This document shows positions 33,377 to 46,544 of a stretch of DNA of 64,000 nucleotides, one piece after another. Both the position numbers and the translations under genes were made by a program. Each line of letters opens with the position of its first letter. The first letter of the stretch is position 1. The stretch is from NCBI GenBank assembly GCA_964023275.1, contig OZ029918.1, positions 33,071,739-33,135,738 on the forward strand, written 5' to 3'. The DNA comes from Norana najaformis. Its lineage: Eukaryota > Annelida > Clitellata > Crassiclitellata > Hormogastridae. Below the pieces are notes generated by a model. That model was not told the DNA's origin and ran no database searches. It saw only the letters and a program-made list of their open reading frames with translations.

Positions 33377-33978
33377 GTTGCAGAACCGTTCTCTTGCATA
33401 TATTGCGGAGAAACAACAATATTCGGTCAAGGTCGGGAGTTCAAACCAGATGCATCCAGATGTCAACGATCAAGAATGGAGACTTTAAAATGCTAGCAGA
33501 TAACAATTATGAGGTAAAAACACAGAAAAAGTATGAAGACAAATTACCAAGCCGAAGATCAAGACGGATAAACTCCGAAGCAAAGGAAGCTAAGAAGCAA
33601 ACGCCCCAGCAACAAGATAACAAGTAATACAGCGAAACTGACAAGAAATATCACAGCAAGCAGAGCAGCAAATGTAGCAGGTACATAATAACAAACTATA
33701 ACAGCGACAATACCAAATTTAACAGCAAAAATACATGTAGCAATAAATACAACATTAGATGCTAAAGCGCATTTTGGTATCAGAGTAGATTTGTTATTTG
33801 GTAAATGTGAAGTAATAAGAAGAGATTTGTAATTGTTCGATTACGACGAACGCTGCTGCAACCAGTCATTGACTTGGAAATAGGATTTAAGGGTCCCGCT
33901 CATCCGCTCTGATCATTAAAAGATCATCGGAAATACAGGCAAGAAATGGTTTACTTGACAGGCATAGAGAAATAGACT
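33377..33978. other. A-rich sequence, no gene recognised
   Basis: Includes an acagcaa/caaatttaacagcaa-rich stretch (33630-33750). Nothing coding is supported. Confidence 0.45.
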
Positions 33979-34018
<40 letters not shown>

Positions 34019-34040
34019 AAGAAAGAAAGAGAGAGAGAGG
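33979..34040. repeat. (GA)n/(GAAA)n
   Basis: About 60 bp of GA with GAAA interruptions. Confidence 0.95.
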
Positions 34041-34249
34041 TGGAGAGACACAAGGACATACGACATATAGACAGATATACACACATGAATCTAATTTTAT
34101 GTAATCTAAACTCATGACCTTTTGCGCCGTCATCACAGTGCACAAGGCATCAGTCGATGGTCGCTTCAAGTGCAACCGTCGTTGGAGAAGCCAGGTCGAA
34201 GTTCGATAGGTCAGAAAAAACAGAAGTCAAGGTACGCTGGGTAATCGAG

Positions 34250-34387
34250 ACAGATAGACGGACAGACGGACAGACGGACAGACGGACAGACAGACAGACT
34301 GACTGACTGACTGACTGACTGACTGACTGACTGACTGACTGACTGACTGACTGACTGACTGACTGACTGACTGACTGACTGACTGAC
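34250..34387. repeat. (GACA)n then (GACT)n
   Basis: GACGGACA/GACAGACA units are followed by about 90 bp of pure GACT. Confidence 0.97.
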
Positions 34388-34639
34388 AATTTATATGTAA
34401 CTGACAGTGTCTGCGTGACAGACTGGCAAATAAAAGTCGTACTGGGACGGAGGGGTACTGATAGTAATACTGAGGGTACTGATACTGACTATCACAGATG
34501 TGGATACGCAGAGACAGAGAAAGTATAGCGGAAGGACGTGAAACTTCATTCTTATATAGCGCCATTATCATAATGCACTTTGACCGATCCATTCGTGATT
34601 AATGCAACAGTGATTCCCTTGATGTTTCCAAGTAAAAGC

Positions 34640-36050
34640 ACCAGACCTTCCTAGTTATACGCATGCGTGTATCTGGATATTTATATAGCGCCTATCAAGA
34701 ACCTCTGGTAGGCGCCGTAGTTCGATGAAAGCAGACAGATGGCTGTAGCTCGACTTCGTTTGATAAAGGGGTCAAACTAGTGCAAAACTCTGTTAGCAGT
34801 TATGCTACAAAGTGTACAGTAGTAGCAACAATGTTACATTAACTCCGCCAATGCCTTTAGTCGGGTAGTGCCAGTCCCAAGCCCGGAAAAGGAGGAGGGC
34901 GACGTCAACGGCCTTTGATGCCACAAGGTGTCGTTAAACATTGGAACTACTACAATGTTACAAATTTAATGATAGATCTCGTAGCAACTACGCTACGAAG
35001 TTTTTGATAGAAACACCATTTACGATAGTCACAATTATGCTAAAAAGATTCAATATTAGCAATTGTACTACACAGTTAATGATAGTAGCAAACATTTATG
35101 TTTACGTGTATATATGTCTGTGAGTGTGTATGTATATGGTCTGCTCTGCAGTAATGGTGTAGCGTATATGTATGTACGACTGCACCTATCTTGATGTTTA
35201 CAAAGCACCTTTTAGCAACCTCTTAAAGGCGTTGAGCTACGGCTATCTTGCAGATCTAAAGAGGTGAGGCCTAAGATAGCTAGCTATGTACGAGTATAGT
35301 AGGCGTCTGTTCTGTGGCAATTCAAATTGATAGCGGAAGCCAGGTGCGCGTTCAATGCTCCCTAAGTTCTGGCGAGCGTAGTAACACTTCCATTCACTTC
35401 GTCTGCTGCGGAGAAATCTCGCTTCGGCTTTAACTGCCCCCAACCGACATTTAACAGAGATGGAACATCAAAGCTGACGGAAGTGGAATTCCATTTATCC
35501 GCGGATATTCGCTGTTTAAGGATGGAATAAGATGGTCTGTTGAAGCGAATAATGGCACACTGTTCGTGCGTGTAGGCATTAAGATCTCTTTAGGAACCTA
35601 ATATTACTCGTTTATGTAAGGATCCAAAGACTTATATAGCGCAATTCAAAAACCTCCCAAAGGCGCTGGGGCATGGTTATATAGCAGTTCCAAAAAGGCG
35701 CGTCTTAAGATGGGCCGAGAATGTTTCTTGAGCCCTTAGAGGAGGAAGAGTTCGAATTTCCAGAGGAAGACTGTTCCAGAAGGACTGTCCAACAACACAC
35801 GACAGAGCACGTTTTGTCCGTGCCGTCTTACGGGAGTGAGGAACTATAGGATCTTCACGGGCGGCCGAGCTGAGCGTTTGTCGACCCGGTTGGCTCGCAA
35901 CAGAAGTAAGTAGCTCCCCGGTGTATTCCGGGGTCTAGCCGGCTATCGAGGCCCTCCCTAGAAGGAGAATTTTGAATTCAATTCTCAATGCAGTGCATCT
36001 CGTATATAGGAAACGATCCATTAGGATCTTAAAATTTTTCAAAGAATTAA
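34640..36050. other. dispersed repeat fragments, no gene recognised
   Basis: Holds copies of the tatatagcgcc element near 34680, 35205 and 35632, and repeat D at 34866-34950. Some open frames (35243-35443 minus) are not recognised. Confidence 0.5.
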
Positions 36051-36051
36051 A

Positions 36052-36115
36052 ATGTTGTTATCAGTATTATCAGTATTATCAGTATTATCAGTATTATTAT
36101 TATTATTATATTATT
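36052..36115. repeat. (TCAGTATTA)n and (ATT)n
   Basis: Four units of atcagtatt followed by ATT repeats. Confidence 0.93.
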
Positions 36116-36277
36116 ATTACTACTTTAGACCCGAGGTAGGTATAATCCCTCAGATGGTGGAAAAATTAGTCCGGAGACAGTAATGAGCATCTGGAATGGT
36201 TACTTCTCATCCGGCTCTGGCAGAGAGAAGGTACCGCGAAAGCGACGGCGTTGAAGCGTTGAATTATGATTGAGAGT

Positions 36278-36278
36278 C

Positions 36279-36323
<45 letters not shown>

Positions 36324-36350
36324 TCTGAGCTTAGCATATTGACGCGATAC

Positions 36351-36405
<55 letters not shown>
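36278..36405. repeat. (ATT)n and (TTG)n microsatellites
   Basis: ATT at 36278-36322 and TTG at 36350-36404, separated by 28 bp. Confidence 0.96.
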
Positions 36406-36469
36406 ATAAGGACCGTATCGTATTCTAATAAAATATTCAAAAAATGTATATATATATATTGCATTATCG

Positions 36470-36622
36470 AAACCGCCTGCCTTACTTAGAGTCGAACGCT
36501 GCAGCCTGCGATCAGCTGCCTGGCGGATGAATCTTCCTGTGTGGTAAGGTGTTCGACTGTTAACCTGTCGACCTTTTATATCAGTTGCTGGGATTCGAAT
36601 CCCGGTCTATCGTGTAAAAACT
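36470..36622 (+). mobile_element. tRNA-derived SINE, family E (copy 1)
   Basis: ggtaaggtgttcgactgtta and ctgggattcgaatcccggt resemble tRNA boxes A and B. The leader aaccgcctgccttacttaga is shared with copy 2 at 37078-37218. Confidence 0.65.
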
Positions 36623-36910
36623 ACCAATAAACGTCAGGCGTCGAGAAATGAGAGGCTTAGCAGTTGTTCGGCTGCTCCAGACATGTCTGCGCCTCAGTCG
36701 AAACGACTCCTTCAACACAGTGGCCACACCCGCTTCCGAGCAATCGCTGATAGATGTGCCGACATCTGCCAGCGATTTGTAGAGGTCACGTGGGAGATTG
36801 AATTCTCCCCAACATTGCGTCAGATCGTCTACAAGTGGGGTGCAGTTCCAACAGTCGTTAGAACAAGGGACAGCTGTGGGGAAAGACCAACAGGCAGAGA
36901 GAGTACCTTC

Positions 36911-37076
36911 TAATGTAAGTGTAAATGTACACGGTGTTGTATAGCGACTGTATGGCTTCGGCCTGGCTCGTTTTCCAATGAATTTATCGGGTGAGGTCCT
37001 TCACCACCGCTGCCCAACTGAATGAGCACCATGCCTTTTAAGGCCCCGTATTCGGACCGTCTTCAGTCAGAGATAG
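36911..37076 (-). mobile_element. tRNA-derived SINE, family A (partial)
   Basis: Shares gtaaatgtacacgg, tagcgactgtatggcttcg, atgaatttatcgggtgagg and cggaccgtc with the other copies. It is cut by the family E copy. Confidence 0.7.
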
Positions 37077-37077
37077 A

Positions 37078-37218
37078 CTGAACCGCCTGTTTTGCTTAGA
37101 GTCGAGCGCTTCAGCCTGCTATCAGGAATCTTCCTGTTTGGTAAGGTATTCGCTGCTAACCTGTCGACCTTTGATATTAGCGGCTGGGGTTCGAATCCCA
37201 GTGTATCGTGTAAAAACG
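37078..37218 (+). mobile_element. tRNA-derived SINE, family E (copy 2)
   Basis: About 85% identical to 36470-36622 including the end gtgtatcgtgtaaaaacgacc. Confidence 0.65.
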
Positions 37219-37504
37219 ACCAAGAAGTTTTGTGGGAGAGGAAGACCTACGGACAGAAGCGAAATGTATAGAGGAGAGGGTGGAAAGGTAGTCTGAATCA
37301 GTGGGAGGGAGTGTCCCCTTCTTCTACAAATCGCAACATGCATTCGGCTCCTCCCAGAGGATTTCCACCACAGATGTCTACCACAGATCGCACTATGACC
37401 CTATGAACGAGCGATTGCGTCATTCCTCTGCTTCCCCTTATCTCTCTTACCGCTCAAATTCCAACACCATACACCGTAGCCGTCTGACTTGTCTGCCTGT
37501 CTGA

Positions 37505-37647
37505 CCTTTGAATCTTGACCTGAAGCCAAGCTTGGCATCTCCTGCTTATCGATTTTGTTTTGATTGAACGTGCTGTGAATAAGCTCGTTCCCGCGACTTA
37601 GCTTTCTTTGGGCGTTGTATAAATCATGAGGCTACGATTACGATTAC
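37505..37647 (+). mobile_element. LINE 3' end (family B)
   Basis: From tcttgacctgaagccaagc to the gattacgattac tail. Confidence 0.72.
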
Positions 37648-38021
37648 CTTAATTAAGACCAACATAAAAAGTGATTACGACCTTATCTTAATTATGATCA
37701 ACATACAAATTCCTCAGTTTCTCACAGTTCCATTCATTCCATTCACCGCATTGACTGATTCAGGATTTGCTTTCGTGGGATGAAGGTGCAGAGGGGCGCC
37801 ACATTCTGGCAATCATCCCCACGCCTATAGCTATATGTAAATCCGCCATTTATTCCCCTGGGGTGCATTTTGCCCCTGCTTTTAGAATCCTACCCAAAGG
37901 CCTTTCCCCCTACTGTATCTCAACACAGATTGCAGCCTTCCTATACTCATTAGAGTTCATTAGGAAGCCGCGCTACAGCGCCTTTCAGAGTTACTTAAAA
38001 GGCGCTATGTAAATTTAGTGA

Positions 38022-38095
38022 TACATACATACATACATACATACATTCATACATACATACATAACATACATACATACGTACATACATACATACAT
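38022..38095. repeat. (ATAC)n
   Basis: About 75 bp of ATAC with few interruptions, following a gcgcctttcagagttac element copy. Confidence 0.96.
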
Positions 38096-38815
38096 AAGCG
38101 ATTATACCAGAGCCTAGTAACTCAACGATTAAGTTCAACCAGGATTTCTTACATTCCCAAGATTTATTATACTATGAATATCATCATTAGGTAGATATTT
38201 CTGCCGACGCCATCGGTATACGGTCTGAAGCGAATGAAACATGGTGACCGGAAATTGACTGAGGACTGATCCGAACTTGATCGAAAATGAACAAAAGAAA
38301 GATCGAATAACAGCTACTGAAAGAAGCGGATTAGCTGAATGAATAAATGAGTGAATAAAGAAACGAAGGACTCCTTCTGTTGACGTGTAGGCCTTTAGCA
38401 TACATACTGGTATATATAAACACAATGCGATATATGTACAAATACATTTATATATGTATGTATTTGCATGCATATACATATACATATTCATGCATACATA
38501 TATGTACCTGAAATCACATGTTGATATTTACGCATGTTTGGCATACGCAAGTGAAATCTTCAACGTTTTTAGTTCGTTTAGGGCATACACAGATAAGTCG
38601 TATCAGTGTGTTAGCCTCTACGTATGTACTGCAGGTTAAGTCTTACCTGAGTTTGTTTTATGAGGCGTTTTTTGAAGTTTTCGCCAAGGATTCGTTGGCA
38701 TATTTCAAGTGCTTTGTTTTTCCATTCTCTCGGTTCTTCTTCTCCCACATCTGGAAAAATGTTATCGCGAGGTCAATCGGTGTCATCAGTGTCAGACTGA
38801 TAAGCAGCATTGCTA
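38096..38815. other. no feature recognised
   Basis: AT-rich sequence with TA/TG-rich patches near 38405-38510. No supported coding content. Confidence 0.45.
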
Positions 38816-38819
38816 AGTA

Positions 38820-39020
38820 GGCAGGTAACGCAAAGATAAAGTAAGGTAAGATAAGGTTGGGGCAGGTAAGGTAAGGTGATGTATGAGAAAGAGACGTAAG
38901 GTAAGTTCAGGTAAGGTAAGGCAAGATAAGGTAAGATAAGGTAGGTCAAGTAAGGTATAAAGTAAGAAAATAAAGATAAGGCGGTGGAAAGCAAGACAAT
39001 GACATGTAACGTACGATAAG
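38820..39020. repeat. degenerate (AGGTA)n array
   Basis: aaggtaaggtgatg, ggtaaggtaaggcaagataag and similar over 190 bp. Confidence 0.88.
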
Positions 39021-39124
39021 ATATAGTGGTACATTTATTATGCGCCTCTATCAGTAATAGAGGCACAGTCCTACGTTCAGGGAATGATCTTTCGACTGAA
39101 GTGCAAAGACGACGACAGCCTGCG

Positions 39125-39237
39125 ATTACTCTCCCTGTCTCCCTCCCTGCCTCTCTCACTCTCCATCTTTGTCTGTCTGTCTCCCTCTCTTTGCCTCTGT
39201 CTGTCTGTCTGTCTCCCTCTCTCTATCTCTCTGTAGC
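39125..39237. repeat. (CTCT/CTGT)n
   Basis: Pyrimidine-rich repeat, ctccctctct and gtctgtctgtctg units. Confidence 0.9.
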
Positions 39238-39682
39238 ACGGTAGACAGTTAGCTCCTTATTTGTGGTATACGTTTTCGAGTTACTTCAGCGTTACAATCA
39301 ACTGCTGTAGTAGCTTCTCATTTCGTCCTATGCATCAAGTCTCTAAATCTTTAAGCTTCAAGTATCCCAGGCGCGCAGTTCCCACCGACAGACTAAAGCT
39401 ATAGGAGAAACTTGATTAAGAATGGTATTACGTGCTGTTTCTTTCCGTTTTTCTTCGCCAATCGGGGAAGACCTATGACGAAATGTTCGGGAAGAATGTA
39501 CCCTCAATGGGAGAGAGTCAGAACTGTTCGGGAAAGGACAGTGGACAGGAGACAATGTGTGGAGAAATGTACCTTAATGAGAAATAGTCTGTGCCAGTGG
39601 TGGAAGACTATCAGGAATGAGGAGGAGTGAAATGTGCGAGGAGAATTCGAGAATTGTATGGGAGAATGTACCTTAATTGGCG
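39238..39682. repeat. diverged minisatellite with gggagaatgtaccttaat units
   Basis: gaagaatgtaccctcaatgg, gagaaatgtaccttaatgag and ggagaatgtaccttaattgg recur (39490-39680) at about 75-90 bp spacing. Confidence 0.6.
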
Positions 39683-39815
39683 GTAATCGTAATCGTAATT
39701 CCGAGATTTCTACAGCGCCCAACGAAAGCCGCACCGCGGGGACCACAGGCGCTCAGTCAAAGCAAAATCGATAGGCAAAAGGGTTCAGTTCCAGGTCAAG
39801 ATCCAAAAGTCAGAC
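39683..39815 (-). mobile_element. LINE 3' end (family B)
   Basis: From the ggtaatcgtaatcgtaat tail to ccaggtcaagatcc. Confidence 0.75.
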
Positions 39816-40738
39816 GGAGAGACAGCGTGGCAGCTGTGTGGGGATGTTTGGGGTTGGAGAGGACAGAGAGAGATAAGAGGAAGAAGGAATAGCCTGAACG
39901 AGAGGGGTAAGTTTCCTATGCCCTTACAAATTGCTTCCTGATCACACTCATCATTTAATGCATTTACTCATGTAATGTAATGTAATATAATTGAAAATTA
40001 CATTACATTACTCATGACACCCACTCATTTATTCAGAGCATTTATGTAGCGCCCCTTCAACATATCTAGTCGGAGGGTGTTCCATACATTCGACTGGTAA
40101 GGCTGAGGCCTCGGAGAGATGGCAGTGTTATTAAGGAGTATATTTCCAGACGTATACACCTGTTTTCACTTGCAAAATACTTGATCTGCGTAGTTAATTG
40201 CACATTCTTATTTATCAATACGCCGCAGCATCCCAATGCAGGTAGAGGCAAACACACACTTGGTGATCCGTTGCAGAACGGGGTCTCTTTCCTCTGATCC
40301 ACCTCGTATAATAAAACATCAAACGGTTGTTTTGAAATCATGGAAAGTTGAGCAGCCGTGTCTTAGATTGGGTGGCTTTCCGTGATCCGGCTAATGGAAA
40401 AAACATGTCATGATCTATATGCGATTGACGAATCCCAGGAAAACGGCACGAATAGCGCACCGGCAAAAATATGAAATAGGAACACGAACAGGAACAAGAA
40501 GAAATAAAGAATTTTGGAACTGCTGATGCTGCTGCTGATGATGATGATGATGGTGCTGTTTCTGCTGCTGTTGATAGTAGTAATAGTAACAATTCATAAT
40601 AGTAGTTATAGTAGGCCTAATATTGATAATAATAGTAAAATTAATAATAGTAGAATACTAAAATAATAACCATGATACTAATGATGGCAAGAGTAATAAT
40701 TGTGAAAATTACGTGTTACTTAAATGATAGCAATAGAC

Positions 40739-41138
40739 CGGCGCTTCGCAAAGTGTGGTCCTGAGACCCTTAGGGGTCCTGAGAACCTTAGGGGTCCTGA
40801 GACCCTTAGGGGTCCTGAGACCCTTTGGGGTCCCCGAGACCATTTCAGGAGATCCGCGAGGTCTAAACTATTTTCATAATAAAACTAAAAAAATACTTGG
40901 AAAAAAACAGTAATTTTTCATAAAATATAGGTCATTTATATGAGCATGTAATGCGCACATATTATTGTTGTTCATTATTGTTATTTTGTAATTAATTAGT
41001 ACAATAATTAACCTGTTTTATTTTCCGATGCAGTAAACATCGATAGATACGACCCACATAAACAAAATCTCGTTGGAGTCCTCAATACTTTTCAAGAGAG
41101 TTGACGGGTCCTCAGACCAAACTGTTTGAGAACCGCTT
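40739..41138. mobile_element. hAT-type MITE
   Basis: A 400-bp element with imperfect inverted ends (gcgcttcgcaaagtgtggtc against gcggttctcaaacagtttggtc) and a flanking 8-bp duplication caatagac/caacagac with one mismatch. A 22-bp unit (ggtcctgagacccttagg) is repeated four times near the left end. No ORF. Confidence 0.75.
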
Positions 41139-41569
41139 CAACAGACTATCGTTACAATTACATGACGTCACATCGGGTCACTGCGTCCTTTTCGTCAACT
41201 TAAACTCCTCTTATCGAGCAGCGCTAATTGCGCAATCAGACCCGAAGTAAGTACCAGCATCCGGGGGCACCTGTTCCGACTCTAAACGAACAACGCAACA
41301 ACGGCGATAAGGCGCGAATTCCAAAGCCAGATGCAGATAAGGCCCCACCCTACCTCACCTGGCTCCCACCTCCCTAGTACACAGGTCTCTTACGTCGAAC
41401 TATCGCCTCATGCACACGCATGCGCGTACGCACAACGCGCCACAGTGGAGTCTTAATCAGTGATTGATGGCTCCGTCCGAAAATTGAATACGTGCGGAAA
41501 TGCAAGGGAGAATGAGAAAGGCGGCCCCGATAGTTGCAGCCACAATCTAGAAATAAACAAAGAGAGTTT

Positions 41570-42485
41570 TCATATTCGTATATATAATCGTATATATAGG
41601 ACTACGTAAATGTAGAGTATACACTTATCTTTAAGTATATATATATATAAGTAAATATACACGTAAATATGTGTTTGGGTATTGTATAGCGCCTTTAGAC
41701 TGCTTTCAATCGTGCCGTATGCATGTATCGGAGCATATATTTGTGTATGTAGGCCTTGTATGTAGACACTTGATATAGGGCCTTTTAAATAGCTCACAAA
41801 AGCATGGCAAAATAATATGCATAATTTGTGTCTAATATAATTAAATGCACATTGTATGAATATATAGTGTTCACTTGTATAAGAAGTATATATGGATATA
41901 TTTCTACATAGGTATGCATGCATGCTGCTCAATGTTTTCTATAATATCTATATATAAAGACGTGCCTTCATGAATTAATATCTATTACACGCACATGCAT
42001 GTAGACCTATATTCTGTACAGGTTCATATATATATACCGTATATGTAATACATATATGTAATATATATGTTTCTGCTTACATTCTACTATACATATTATA
42101 CACATATAATGTGTGTCTCTGTAACAGGTAGCCTACGCATGCATGCGTGGGCTGCCCATATACATATGCAGCTCGTAAGGCTGTCTACACTGATCTATAC
42201 CTATATTGGCCACAATCGTATTGCTTCGGCTTTGTATACAAGTTATATTTGCATACTTATAGCATGTATAGGCAAACAAGAATTACATATATATATGCCA
42301 TATATTCCTGTATTGTCTGCGAAATACATGTCTGTGTGCGTTTTGGTTTATACTGTGCAATATATGGAGACATTGAGGCGCCCATCTAATCGCTTTGTGA
42401 AGAACGAAAGGCCATATAGTTCTAATATACACTTAATAACGTACATATATATATATCCATATAGTTCTAATATACACTTAATAAC

Positions 42486-42560
<75 letters not shown>
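41570..42560. other. AT-rich sequence ending in a (TA)n run
   Basis: Frequent atatat and tatgta patches; the pair tatatccatatagttctaatata...aacgtacatatata is duplicated at 42411-42500, then (TA)n at 42490-42557. No gene. Confidence 0.6.
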
Positions 42561-43460
42561 CATCTATAGAGCTATACACTAAGCTGTGCATTTTATCGAG
42601 TGTAGTAATATGCTTTTTCAATGTTGCTGCATTGATAACTTTTAATCCATCAAACTATTTAGAGTGTACCTTAGTTTACCTTACCTCAACATTACTTTAG
42701 TTTACCTTACCTTATTCTAACTTACCTTCTTGCACTAGTGCAAAAGCAATCTTGAAATATCTCTGTTTTGGCGGAACTCCAGACTATGTTGACAGTTCAT
42801 CCCGCTACCACTATAGACTATGAAGAATGCATTATTAATGAAGGGTAATAATAGATCCACATTTTCATATACTGTCACAAAGTGTTATATTTGCAGATAT
42901 GTATTTCCATTCTTCTCAGATTTAGATTTATGATACTTTTTTGATCACTAAAAATGCAGAATTCAGTGTACCTAGCTCACACTGATAGCAATGTGGTGCT
43001 GACTGAGTCTGCCAGTTTCACACCAATAACCTATTTACTTTATACTAACCTTGTATTACTGTCAGTTTTTGGGGTCAGTAAACGAAGATGAATAAATAAA
43101 TGTGACTGTGGTCGCAGAAACCCCTCACAAAATCGGAAAAGTACATTTGTGAGAAAGCGCTCAGAAGGCAGGTAGGAATAAAATGTGTCAAAATGAGTTC
43201 TTGCATATTTATATTCCTTGTTGCGTTAGCCATCAGACTATTAAGTCCATAACACAGAGTATTTTCATTTTATTATTAAGGTCACATAGAACTCTCGGAT
43301 GCTGATCAAATGAAATTAGTCAATAACTCCTCTATAGGGTAGCTAATAAAACATCAATTTTCTAAGCTATTTATCTAATAAGAATTGTCTTGTGTCAACT
43401 GTCAGCTGAGTCAATAGAATGCATAGCATAAATAACGTAACAACTGTAATTTGATGAAGC
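42561..43460. other. no feature recognised
   Basis: A short tttaccttacc patch near 42670-42730 is the only repeat noted. No coding feature. Confidence 0.5.
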
Positions 43461-43464
43461 CCTC

Positions 43465-44880
43465 TTACAAAGTAGAGAAACGCACAACGAAGCCGGGGAA
43501 CATAAAACACGAAGAACACTGAACAGACTGGACGAGAGAAGTTTTCAGTTTAGACCGAAATACAATCTGCGCAAGAGAGTTGCGAACACGAGGAGGTAGA
43601 GAGTTCCAGATGGATTCCAGCCACTGTGAATGAACGCCGGCCAAAGACAAGACGTATACCAGGCACAACATACTTTCCAGCAGATGCTGATTGAATAGAG
43701 GATCGGCCTTTAACAGAGCTACAGGGTGTAACCATGGATGATAAGTAGAATGGCAGATGATTTACACGTGCTCTATACATGAGCAGTGCCAGCTTTAAGC
43801 GGATACGCTTCGACGCAAGATGCCAGTGGACTGAACGAAGAGCAGGTGTGATATGGTCTCGGTAAGAGAGAGTTGCAGTTATGTGGAGCTTTAGAGAGTG
43901 CTGATTCATGTATTACTCCAAGATACTGGACGGTAGAGGATGGGGAACTGTAGAGGAGGCAGTAGAGAATGAGGGGTCAGTGCACTTTAGAAGCTTGTAG
44001 AGAAACGAACAACCAGATGATGCTAAATTTGTCAGGGTTAAGATTGAGGCGCATTGACAGACTCCATAGAATGATGCCACCTATGGAAGCGTAAAGTCTG
44101 TTGGTAGAGCTGCCACCTCATTTATCCGGAAATGTACACAGAGTTTGGCATCGTCGGCATAAAGATGGACTTCTGTGCCATGAAGACGGGCAATGACTGA
44201 CAGTGCAGAGCCATAGAGGATGAACAGCAGCGGCCCTAAGACTGAACCTGATGGAACAACAAATAACACAACAGTGATGGATGACATGATACAACCAATG
44301 CGAACGTACAGACTACATTTAGACAGGTAGGAGGCAAGCCAGTTTCGGAATATAACAGAGATGCCGAAGAACTGTTGCAAGACTTTGAGTTCGATACTGT
44401 GACCTAAACAGTCAAAAGCAGCAGAGAAATCAAAGAATGTTAAGGCAGTTACATATTCCTATAGTCGGCAGCAAGGGCAAGGTCATTATAGACTTTCGGA
44501 ACGGTTGTTTTGCTGGAATGGATTCGCCTAAAGCCTGACTGGAGAGAGGTAGGAGTAGGTTGTTTACATACAGGTAAGAGTAGAGCTAAGTGTTGACCAC
44601 TTTCTCTATCATAATGGATAGGAAAGACAAGTTAGAGATAGGCCTATACATGTAGTTAAAACAAAGAGTGGGATCGAGACTCTTCTTGAGACGAGCACAT
44701 ATAACTGTCTTCTTCTGAGAGGAAGGAAGTGTGCCAGTCGAGAGAGAAAGGCTAATAAAGAAAGCTAGGATAATGGCGTAGATATGAGGTTGAGATTTTA
44801 GAAGCCATTTAGGCGAAGGGTCAAGTTCACAGTCTTTGGATGCTGATTTCGCTAGAAAGTCAGCAACGAAGTGAGGAGTG
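43465..44880 (-). mobile_element. CR1-like LINE, broken reverse transcriptase
   Basis: Minus-strand frames: 44380-44081 with NWLASYLS, GSVLGPLLFILYGSAL and VHLYADDAKLCVHF; 43909-43465 with RDHITPALRSVHWHL, IRLKLALLMYRA, VFGRRSFTVAG and ESIWNSLPPRVRNS. The YADD box is intact, but frameshifts and a missing 5' part make it inactive. Confidence 0.88.
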
Positions 44881-45115
44881 ACAGGATCAAGGGTTGATAG
44901 TTAGGTCTTGGCTGCTTACTCGTTGTTCTGACAACAAATTCCAGTGCTCTCCTCACCGAAGACTGATAACCGACCAGAGGCGTTTCGGCACACTGCTGCA
45001 TCCATGGGATACAAAGCGACTTTTCCAACTCCAAAACGAACAGCCTACGCCTCTCACTTCTACTTCCATGATACGCACTCCAGTTAGAAAGTTTATAAAG
45101 CCCTTTCGCGAACAA
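44852..45115 (-). pseudogene. possible piggyBac-like transposase C-terminal remnant
   Basis: The frame reads RRLFVLELEKSLCIPWMQQC, AETPLVG, RRALEFVV. This recalls the C-terminal region of piggyBac-type (PGBD4-like) transposases. No inverted ends or upstream domain were found, so the call is tentative. Confidence 0.4.
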
Positions 45116-45300
45116 CTTCTACAGGGTAAAATAAAAATCTTCACATGGAGTCCGTTCAGAAAGCTCATACCAGCAATCGTTAGATCCAGCCCGCTATCGA
45201 ATTGACCACCTTACCGCACAACATAATGTAACTAGACATTTATATAGCACCTTTACTTATAGAAGGCGAAAGATTTAAAATGTTAGTAGGAGCCGCAATA

Positions 45301-45833
45301 TGAGCTGTTGTGGTGGTATCGTTGATGTTGGAGGAATAATCCGGGCAACCTGTTTAGCCATTGCATCAATAACAGGCCTATTAGTTCCAGACAGTCTCTT
45401 TGCTTCCTCTTTAGGCTTTAGTTTTCCCAACTCCCCTGGATATCTGTCTGCCCCGAGGACCAACAACAGCAATAACAAAAACAATAACAAGAAAAGTGAT
45501 ATAAGTGAATTACACGGCTCTGTCTTTCACATGTGCGTCTCTGTTCTGTCTGATGCAAAGCACAAATTCCAACAGGTATCCATATGTGTGTTTATGTTTT
45601 CAGCCGTTCTTGGAAACAGACTCGCCAAAGGTGTGTTCCGCCAAAACAGTGGATTGAAGGATGAGAAAAAATTCGATAGAGGCAAAATAATGATGAAGGG
45701 GCGTTCCATGTCTACAATTGACTGTGGGCGTTATTTCGAGATTGAAGAAAACCACACGGATAACCTAGGACAACATAGACTAGAGTATCCGTTATGTCTA
45801 TGTGCTATTCAGTATGTCTATCTTTGTGGTTGA
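45301..45833 (+). CDS. unrecognised 177-codon open frame
   Basis: It starts MSCCGGIVDVGGIIRATCLA, has an Asn/Lys-rich middle and no recognisable domain. It lies between repeat fragments (the tttatatagcacc element at 45238-45265) and may be a repeat-derived chance frame. Confidence 0.2.
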
Positions 45834-46540
45834 GTGTCATTCTGTGTATTTAATTGTTTGTGTGTTTATCCATGTCTACGATTCCTCTCTCAGCCGATTG
45901 ACGTATGATTATTAACAAATGCGTTACGTACTCACTTACTTAGGTGAAACCTGCTGCTGAGATCATAACCGGCCTGAAATCAGTGCAAACTTTACCATAT
46001 TGGCGTTCTTTCGAAGGGCATGATTTCTGCCACAAACATCTATTTTCAGTACAAACCAAAATGCACAAAGTCACGACTTAAATGGCTAATCTTTGAATTG
46101 CACTTTTAATCCTAATCATGAACTCCAGACACATGTGGCGTCATCTGTCGACTGAAGCTGGGAATCCCTCAGTTCGGTTCTACGTGTATGCCGGTGCCCG
46201 ACACCGGTCACTCTTCTAATTATCTGAGCACTGCTTGTTACCTGAAGAACTTTATGCTTTTAATGGCATTTGCATCTTTATACTAGCGTAGAGAGCGCCT
46301 CTGATTAGTTGAACTTGAAATGGCGCTATATGAGTTTCCAGTTGCAATTACAATTACATATATTCAATCTAAACCGAAGGGTCATAACGCACGATGGGTC
46401 ACGGAAATATAAGGGAGTTAAAGAAGGAAAATATGGCTTTAGAAACAGGAGGTGTTTCGTTGTCGAGAAGTAGGTTTTAACAGTATGTACTCAGAATAAA
46501 TACCTAGGTTACACTACATTATCATACATTGTATATATGG
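45834..46540. other. no feature recognised
   Basis: Apart from a gagcgcctctgattag element fragment near 46290, nothing is recognised. Confidence 0.45.
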
Positions 46541-46544
46541 ATGC

